From the NCBI GenBank assembly GCA_965284565.1, contig OZ260100.1, positions 2,418,001 to 2,482,000 on the forward strand: a stretch of DNA of 64,000 nucleotides, in the 5' to 3' direction. Made by a program: the position numbers and the translations under genes. This document shows, piece by piece, positions 58,696-64,000 of this stretch. The notes under the pieces are model-generated. The model worked only from the letters and a program-made list of their open reading frames with translations, had not been told where the DNA came from and did no database searches. Within the stretch, counting starts at the first letter, position 1, and every line of letters begins with the position of its first letter. This DNA is from BRH-c54 sp965284565. Its GTDB lineage: Bacteria > Bacteroidota > Bacteroidia > Flavobacteriales_E > Vicingaceae.

Positions 58696-59621
58696 TTAAT
58701 TATTTCATTTACGATATAAGTAGGTCTATTCTTAACGCTTTCAAAGATTCTTCCCACATACAAACCAACCATTCCTAATACAGAAATAATAGCTCCAGAA
58801 AAAAAGCTTAACAATAAAGCCAAACTTGCCCAACCTTCTGTTCTATAATCACCTAACAAATACATTATTATTAAAGTTAACGCTGCTAAAACAGATAAAA
58901 AGGAAAGTAAAACACCTAATTTAACAGTAAGCCTTAATGGTTTGTCTGAAAAAGTAAGAATAGTATTAATAGCTAATTTCAATCTTTTTTTCATAGAGTA
59001 AGAAGATTTCCCATCCTCTCGTTCAGCATGTTGAATGGTTATTTTGCTATAATTAAACCCAACTAATTGCTGTAACATAGGGTAATATCTGTTTCTATCA
59101 CCAATTAACTTCATGGCTTCAACAGCTTTTCTGTTATAGCAAACAAAATTAGCAACAGTATTATCCTGATTGGTTTCTGTTAAGTAACTTAACACCGCAT
59201 AAAACCATTTAGAAGCTGTTTTTTTTATAAAATCATCTTTTCTGTTTTCTCGGCTGGCAGCAACAATTTCGAAACCTTCTTTTGCTTTATTTAGTAATTT
59301 ATATATTTCCTCTGGACGGTCTTGTAAATCACAATCCATAGTAATAATGTATTCACCCTTACTTGCGTCTAAACCAGCTTGTAGAGCATGTTGCTGTCCG
59401 CAATTTTTACTCAATTTAATCCCTTTTACAAAAGGATATTTAGCACAGTTTTCTTTAATTTTTTTCCAAGAATTATCGGGACCATTGTCTTCTACTAAAA
59501 TAATTTCGAAACTGTCAGTAAGTTTAGAAACAGATTCAATAATACGTTCAACCAGTTTGTCTATTATATTCTCTGCTTTATAAACAGGGCTAATTATGGA
59601 TATTTCTATTGTTGAGTTCAA
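58692..59621 (-). CDS. Family 2 glycosyltransferase, polyprenyl-phosphate type (GtrB/ArnC-like)
   Basis: 309 residues. GT-A domain with 'ISIISPVYKAENIIDKLVER', 'FEIILVEDNGPDNSWKKI' and the Asp-x-Asp in 'EYIITMDCDLQDRPEEI' (about 92-108), then 'REDGKSSYSMKKRLKLAI' (acceptor-side loop) and two C-terminal transmembrane helices (about 230-255, 265-290). It loads a sugar onto polyprenyl phosphate for later use outside the membrane. Close to a 2,3-dehydratase/reductase pair, so a deoxysugar may be the donor's sugar. It is a separate subgroup from the GT2 at 19395. Confidence 0.9.
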   Translation of the reverse strand: MNSTIEISIISPVYKAENIIDKLVERIIESVSKLTDSFEIILVEDNGPDNSWKKIKENCAKYPFVKGIKLSKNCGQQHALQAGLDASKGEYIITMDCDLQDRPEEIYKLLNKAKEGFEIVAASRENRKDDFIKKTASKWFYAVLSYLTETNQDNTVANFVCYNRKAVEAMKLIGDRNRYYPMLQQLVGFNYSKITIQHAEREDGKSSYSMKKRLKLAINTILTFSDKPLRLTVKLGVLLSFLSVLAALTLIIMYLLGDYRTEGWASLALLLSFFSGAIISVLGMVGLYVGRIFESVKNRPTYIVNEIIN

Positions 59622-59669
59622 AAGACTTTTGGGATTTTGTTATTACTGTTTATGATTTATTTTAAATGC

Positions 59670-60377
59670 TTATACTTTTTCTGCCCTTATAAAATACTGG
59701 GCTCCAATTGGCAACCAAGATAGTAAATTTTCAGTAAAATGAAAAACCTTAAATAATTTATGTCTTGGAAAAAAGATGGTATATTTTATTTCTTTTAAAG
59801 ATAGTCCACTTTTTGTAATAATTGCTTTATGATAACTTGGTTTTAATAATACGGCATCTTTATCGAATTCGCATTCATTCACTACTTTTCTTGTAAGCGG
59901 ATTGTTTGGGTTATGCTCAAAATTATAGAATCTACCACCTTGTTTTAAAATGCGTTTAATTTCTAATAAGATATCTGCATGCAAATAGTGTTCAATGTGG
60001 TGAAAAACCATAGATGTAAATACTAAATCATACTCATCATTGTTAAACGGAATTTTTTCTCCGTTAAATGCAGAAAAGGTAGTATTTGGCAATTCTTTTT
60101 TTTCAGCTTGTTTAATACTTTCTTCAGAAACATCAATACCAACAATAGTTGCATTAGGAAAATGTTTTCGTAGATAGACAGAACTATTACCATCACCACA
60201 GCCAAAATCAAGAATTTTCAGCGGTTTTGAAGCATCTTCAAAATTTAACAATTCTAGAATTTTATATTCACTAAAATAATCACTATTGGCTCCACTTAAC
60301 ACAATAGCTTTATTGTGTGTTTCTCTATAACCTTCTGCAAATTCATCAAAATTATCAAAGTCTCTTTGTTTGCTCAT
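59670..60377 (-). CDS. Class I SAM-dependent methyltransferase
   Basis: 235 residues of the Methyltransf_11/25 type. SAM motif 'ILDFGCGDGNSSVYL' (about 54-68), acidic residue after strand 2 in 'ATIVGIDVSEESI' (about 76-88), 'YDLVFTSMVFHHIEHY' (motif after strand 4) and 'RILKQGGRFYNFEHNP' later. In the neighbourhood of deoxysugar genes it could methylate a sugar oxygen, nitrogen or carbon. The substrate is not visible. Gap to the Gfo/Idh gene is 19 bp, to the GT2 48 bp, same strand. Confidence 0.85.
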   Translation of the reverse strand: MSKQRDFDNFDEFAEGYRETHNKAIVLSGANSDYFSEYKILELLNFEDASKPLKILDFGCGDGNSSVYLRKHFPNATIVGIDVSEESIKQAEKKELPNTTFSAFNGEKIPFNNDEYDLVFTSMVFHHIEHYLHADILLEIKRILKQGGRFYNFEHNPNNPLTRKVVNECEFDKDAVLLKPSYHKAIITKSGLSLKEIKYTIFFPRHKLFKVFHFTENLLSWLPIGAQYFIRAEKV

Positions 60378-60396
60378 GTTTATTGTTTTTTTGTTA

Positions 60397-61359
60397 TCAA
60401 TTAATTTCTAATTTCACAATCTCCTCCAATAACCTACTTTGATTCAGTATTTCTGTGTATTTATGTTGTAAATCGTTTTCAAGAACACATCTTTTAAACT
60501 CGTTTAAAATAGCTATAAAATGATTTTCGGCTGGTGCTTCAATATCAAATTTTTCTCCTTGTTGTTCTAATGTTATAAGAGGTTTAAAATCAGGTGCGGG
60601 AGTGAAAGCTCTGTGAGTAGTGATTTTTCCTTTACTTCCCCAAATTTCATAATTGCATTGATAGAAATTATCAAATCCAAAAGCAACTTCACTAAATAAT
60701 CCATTTTTGTTTTTCAGAAAGGCTCCACCAAAAATATCAACACCATTTTTGTTATAATTAAGAGAAGCAGCTTTTACCTCCAAATCGTTACCCAAAAATA
60801 ATTGGCTGGCTCTAACAGTATAGGCAGCAGCATCTAATAATGCACCGCCTCCTAATTTTTTATTGTATCTAAAGTTACCTGATGGCAATGGTGGAAACCC
60901 AAATGAACTTCTAAAACACCTTAATTCTCCTATTTTACCTTCTGCAATAAGTTGTTTTACAACTTGGTGTTGACTATGATAGAGAAACATGAAGTTTTCC
61001 ATGATTAACAAGCCTTTTTCTTTTGCTTTTTGCACCATTTTTTCAGCAGAAGGATAGTTCATTGCTAACGATTTTTCTATTAAAATATGTTTACCAGAAT
61101 CTAAGGCTTTTAACACCCATTCTTCATGCAAACCTGTAGGTAAAGGCATGTAAATAACATCAATATCTTTTCTATCAATTAGTTTTTGATATCCTTCTAC
61201 AGCTCCACATCCAAATAAACTGGCAAACTCTTGAGCTTTTCCTGCTGTTCTGCTGGCAACAGCTACCAATTCAAAATCAGGTATAGATAAAATTGCAGGA
61301 ATAACACTTTTTTTTGCTATGTTGGCACAGCCTAAAACGCCTATTTTTAATTTTTGCAT
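60397..61359 (-). CDS. Gfo/Idh/MocA family oxidoreductase
   Basis: 320 residues. NAD(P) motif 'IGVLGCANIAKKSVIPAIL' (about 6-24), 'IYMPLPTGLHEEWVLKAL' and the Glu-Lys-Ser (family: Glu-Lys-Pro) in 'HILIEKSLAMNYPSAE' (about 92-107), then the C-terminal substrate domain with 'GGGALLDAAAYTVRASQLFL'. KijD10-type members reduce the 3-keto group of TDP-2,6-dideoxyhexoses after the 2,3-dehydratase step. Location 7 bp from a 2,3-dehydratase gene makes that role probable here; other sugar reactions are possible. Confidence 0.85.
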   Translation of the reverse strand: MQKLKIGVLGCANIAKKSVIPAILSIPDFELVAVASRTAGKAQEFASLFGCGAVEGYQKLIDRKDIDVIYMPLPTGLHEEWVLKALDSGKHILIEKSLAMNYPSAEKMVQKAKEKGLLIMENFMFLYHSQHQVVKQLIAEGKIGELRCFRSSFGFPPLPSGNFRYNKKLGGGALLDAAAYTVRASQLFLGNDLEVKAASLNYNKNGVDIFGGAFLKNKNGLFSEVAFGFDNFYQCNYEIWGSKGKITTHRAFTPAPDFKPLITLEQQGEKFDIEAPAENHFIAILNEFKRCVLENDLQHKYTEILNQSRLLEEIVKLEIN

Positions 61360-61366
61360 AATTAGT

Positions 61367-62788
61367 TTATTTAAATCTTATAGCCGATAATAAACTTCTC
61401 GACTGGATATTTAAATAGTTATTAAATTTTATAAAATCTTTAAGTTGATTTAATGTCATCCAACAAAATTTTTCAGGTACTTCAACCTCAAAATTTTCAG
61501 CTACTTCTATTAACATGTTTTTGTTTTGCTCTTGATAAAATCTTCCACCTTCTTCCGATTGAAAAGTGTTATAAAGCACTTTTGCATGGTGTTTTTCAGG
61601 GTTTAAAACAAGATCTAAAAATTCCACTTCATATTCATTTTCTCCCTTACGGTAATTACCTGTTAAACATTGTACTGTGGGAGCCAATTCAATAATATCG
61701 AAATTACCAGATTCTAATTTTGCTTGCACTAAAAAGTGATAAACACCATTTATTTTTTTAATTAAAAAAGCAATAATACCTTCTTGAGCAGATTTTACTA
61801 GCGGTTGCGTCCAACTGTTTACTTCTCTATTACCAATTTCTGCTTTTACAGCCACTACAGAAAAATATTTATGGTCTTTATGATGAATAGAAAAGCCGTC
61901 TTTTTTCCAATCACTAATACTGTTTAGTGATATTTTTTCTACTTCTAATTCAGCAAAGGCTTTTAATCGGGTAATCCAAGAAATAATATGTTCAATAGAG
62001 TGTAATCCGTTGGAATTATCTAATTCCGAAATAAGAAAGTTATTTAATTCAAAATCAGTACTTTCTTCTTTTTTAAGGCTTTCAAAAGTGTTTAAATTTC
62101 CAAAAGGAATACCTGAAATAACTGTTCTAGTATCCATATTAATGATGTTGTCGTACTTTAAAAAATCCTTTATTTGACCTAGTGTTAACCAACAAAAATT
62201 ATCTTCTAATTCAATATCGTTAGAAATTTCTACAATAATATTTCTATTTCTTTTTTTCAGAAAACGAGCACCTTGTTCCGATTGAAGCTGATCTAATAAC
62301 ACAGTTACATCTTTACGTTCAGATAAAAAATAATCTAAATAAAGCGGTGGCTTTCCTTGGTGTATCTGAGTATAATTACTTTTTGTTGCTTGTAAAGTTG
62401 GAGAAAGTTGTACAGCATTTATATTTCCTGGTTCTATTTTGGCTTGCATCAAAAAGTGCAAGGTGTTATTAAATTTTTTAGTTATGATTCCTAAAAAACC
62501 TATCTCGGGTTGGTTAATAATAGGTTGCGACCATTCTGATACTTTTCCCCAATTAGTTTTTATGTTGATACCTTCAATAGAAAAAAACTTACCTGAAAAA
62601 TGTTCTAAATTGCCTGTAGTTGAGTTAAATTCCCAATTTTCCATATCGGAAAAAGGTATAAATGTAACTTTATGATGGGTTGCTTTCTTTTTTTCTTCTA
62701 TCCAATTTAAAAAATCTGTATTACTCATTAACGTGTTTTCTGTTGTTAGCGAGGATTTTAGAAAGTGATATTTGATGTCGTTATCCAT
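61367..62788 (-). CDS. NDP-hexose 2,3-dehydratase (EvaA/TylX3 type)
   Basis: 473 residues made of two tandem repeats of about 220 residues (about 30-235 and 250-470). Each repeat has a 'FSxxGI...W.QP' beginning ('FSGKFFSIEGINIKT', 'DHKYFSVVAVKAE'), a hydrophobic core 'LHFLMQAKIEPGN' or 'YHFLVQAKLESGN', and the 'L.PT.Q' segment. This is the two-copy structure of the 2,3-dehydratases that remove the 2-OH from TDP-4-keto-6-deoxyglucose in 2-deoxysugar synthesis. Together with the adjacent Gfo/Idh gene it forms the canonical pair. Glucose-1-phosphate activation genes are not in the window. Confidence 0.85.
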   Translation of the reverse strand: MDNDIKYHFLKSSLTTENTLMSNTDFLNWIEEKKKATHHKVTFIPFSDMENWEFNSTTGNLEHFSGKFFSIEGINIKTNWGKVSEWSQPIINQPEIGFLGIITKKFNNTLHFLMQAKIEPGNINAVQLSPTLQATKSNYTQIHQGKPPLYLDYFLSERKDVTVLLDQLQSEQGARFLKKRNRNIIVEISNDIELEDNFCWLTLGQIKDFLKYDNIINMDTRTVISGIPFGNLNTFESLKKEESTDFELNNFLISELDNSNGLHSIEHIISWITRLKAFAELEVEKISLNSISDWKKDGFSIHHKDHKYFSVVAVKAEIGNREVNSWTQPLVKSAQEGIIAFLIKKINGVYHFLVQAKLESGNFDIIELAPTVQCLTGNYRKGENEYEVEFLDLVLNPEKHHAKVLYNTFQSEEGGRFYQEQNKNMLIEVAENFEVEVPEKFCWMTLNQLKDFIKFNNYLNIQSRSLLSAIRFK

Positions 62789-62831
62789 TGTGTTATTTGC
62801 AAATAAAAGTAGTGAAATTTTTTACATCAGT

Positions 62832-63956
62832 TTACTCAATTGTCTTTTTTATGCTTTCCATTATTAATTGAGTAGTTTTCTCCCAACTAAACTTTGTAGC
62901 TTGAAGGATGCTTTTTGAGCTTAACTCCTCATGAAAATTTTTGTCGGCAGTAATTTTTTGCATTGCTTGTACAATTTCATTTTGGTTAAACGGATTTACT
63001 AAAACACCTGCATCTCCAACAACTTCTGGCATAGAAGTTATGCTAGATGTAATTACAGGAACACCGCATTGCATTCCTTCTAACAACGGAATTCCAAAGC
63101 CTTCAAAAATAGGAATGTAAGTAATGGCTTTTGCAGCAGCTGTAAATTCAGCAAGTTCTTTATCATTAACTCTCCCAGTAAAAACAATATCTTTTTTATG
63201 TTCTAGTTCGTTTAAAAGCTGTGTAGTTTCTGCATTACTCCACATTTTTTTTCCGGCAATTAATAATTTTAATGAAGAACCGCTTTCCGATTTATATTGG
63301 TTAAAAGCCTTAAGTAACATTGGAACATTTTTTCTCGGATGAATAGTTCCCACAAATAAAAAGTAATCTACTCCTTCAGCAAATTTATCTTTTACTGCTT
63401 GTTTTGTAGCTTCATTTATTGGTTTAAAATTTTCGCTTGCACCATTAAAAACTACATTAATTTTTGAAGCCTCTATCTTATAAGTCTGAGCGATATCATT
63501 TTTAGAAAACTCAGAAACGGTAGCAATTTGGTCGGCTTGTTGAGCAAACTTTGGAAAGTACTTTTTATAGTAGTTCAATACATTCTTGGGCAACATTTCA
63601 GGATGATGCTCAAAGTTTAAATCATGAATAATGGATAAGGTTTTTATGTTGTTATTTAGCGGAAACATACCATCTGTTGCAACAAAAATATCAGGGTTAA
63701 GCTTTTTTAATACACGTTTTAATGCAATTTGGTACCAGTAAGGAAAAATATAAATGTGCTTGGTAATTGGGCTAATAATAATGGGGTGAATATTTTTTGC
63801 AGCAATAAATTCCTCATCAGGCTTTCTATCAAAAATAAAATAAAAATCTATTTCGGGATGTTGTTTCGCTAATAGTGAGAAGGTTTGCCAAGTAAACAAA
63901 CCAATGCCATCCATTTTGTTTTTAATAACTAATCGGGTATTTACGGCAATTTTCAA
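62832..63956 (-). CDS. Family 4 glycosyltransferase (group 1)
   Basis: 374 residues with the GT-B two-domain fold. N-terminal 'MKIAVNTRLVIKNKMDGIG', 'LSIIHDLNFEHHP' and 'VFNGASENFKP' in the hinge, then 'LFVGTIHPRKNVPMLLKAF' (about 196-214) and the nucleotide-sugar Glu-x7-Glu region 'FEGFGIPLLEGMQCGVPV' (about 282-299). It would add one sugar to a growing lipid-linked glycan at the cytosolic face. Gap to the dehydratase gene is 43 bp. Bases 63957-64000 beyond it hold no certain gene. Confidence 0.9.
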   Translation of the reverse strand: MKIAVNTRLVIKNKMDGIGLFTWQTFSLLAKQHPEIDFYFIFDRKPDEEFIAAKNIHPIIISPITKHIYIFPYWYQIALKRVLKKLNPDIFVATDGMFPLNNNIKTLSIIHDLNFEHHPEMLPKNVLNYYKKYFPKFAQQADQIATVSEFSKNDIAQTYKIEASKINVVFNGASENFKPINEATKQAVKDKFAEGVDYFLFVGTIHPRKNVPMLLKAFNQYKSESGSSLKLLIAGKKMWSNAETTQLLNELEHKKDIVFTGRVNDKELAEFTAAAKAITYIPIFEGFGIPLLEGMQCGVPVITSSITSMPEVVGDAGVLVNPFNQNEIVQAMQKITADKNFHEELSSKSILQATKFSWEKTTQLIMESIKKTIE

Positions 63957-64000
63957 AAGCAGAATGTTTAATTATAATCAGCGAAAATAATAATATTGAC

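Noticed and set aside
1..64000. CRISPR array, tRNA or rRNA genes
   Set aside because: No regularly spaced short repeats were seen, and no cloverleaf with the usual TTCGAnnC arm was spotted in the spacers. Only rnpB was recognised as a stable RNA. A covariance-model scan would be decisive.
63957..64000. End of a further minus-strand gene ('ADYN' then TAA)
   Set aside because: Only ten codons are visible, and the other two frames are equally possible at this length.

Overview
The window looks like chromosome of a low-GC Bacteroidota bacterium, most likely of the Flavobacteriales. The signs are AT-rich spacers with almost no Shine-Dalgarno sites, two very large secreted proteins with the type IX secretion (type B, gliding-type) C-terminal sorting domain, SpoIIE phosphatases joined to TPR or two-component-propeller sensors, and the folK/sppA pair. 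Species cannot be fixed from the sequence alone. The RNase P RNA gene (rnpB, minus strand, about 46950-47327) marks ordinary core chromosome.

Layout. 1-9925: start of a TPR protein cut by the window edge, kynureninase overlapping an O-antigen-ligase-like protein, a Wzz-like protein, a DoxX-thioredoxin fusion, a tiny Cys-rich lipoprotein, a TPR/OmpA-like lipoprotein, folK and sppA. 9971-23361: a nearly unbroken minus-strand cell-surface block: TMTC-like membrane glycosyltransferase with TPRs, SGNH + MBOAT acyltransferase pair, two sulfotransferases, three aspartyl/asparaginyl beta-hydroxylase-family dioxygenases, a GNAT, a GtrB/DPM-type GT2, an SDR, and a KAS III / ACP / KAS III set. 23481-32715: two giant T9SS-type secreted proteins (Ig/PKD-like repeats) on either side of a second TMTC-like protein. 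33148-37573: scattered housekeeping and small genes (FAH family, an orphan CDI-type immunity protein, rlmF, retropepsin-like protease, mdh, msrB).

37600-46940: a copper-handling island read on the plus strand and visibly richer in G+C than its surroundings: HMA-AraC regulator, Cu+ P-type ATPase, an MFS exporter that appears to be a later insertion (about 102-bp direct repeats precede it and follow it), two small HMA proteins, a DUF3347 protein, a YHS-like lipoprotein, and a multicopper oxidase fused to a CopB-like beta-barrel. Related TTTGCAA inverted-repeat elements lie at both ends of this island, and its right end abuts rnpB. The likely division of labour is cytosolic sensing and export by the regulator and ATPase, periplasmic capture by the small Cys/Met proteins, and oxidation or outer-membrane sequestration by the oxidase.

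47385-64000: TauE/SafE exporter and YbaB, a TPR-caspase-like protease followed after one base by a propeller/Y_Y_Y/SpoIIE sensor phosphatase, two tandem TPR-SpoIIE phosphatases in convergent orientation, then a sugar cluster (GtrB-type GT2, methyltransferase, Gfo/Idh/MocA reductase, NDP-hexose 2,3-dehydratase, GT4) that suggests a 2-deoxysugar on a surface glycan. The most unusual points are the island borders and the duplicated segment around the MFS gene, the TMTC-like enzymes beside the giant T9SS proteins, and the acyl-chain/hydroxylase/sulfotransferase block.
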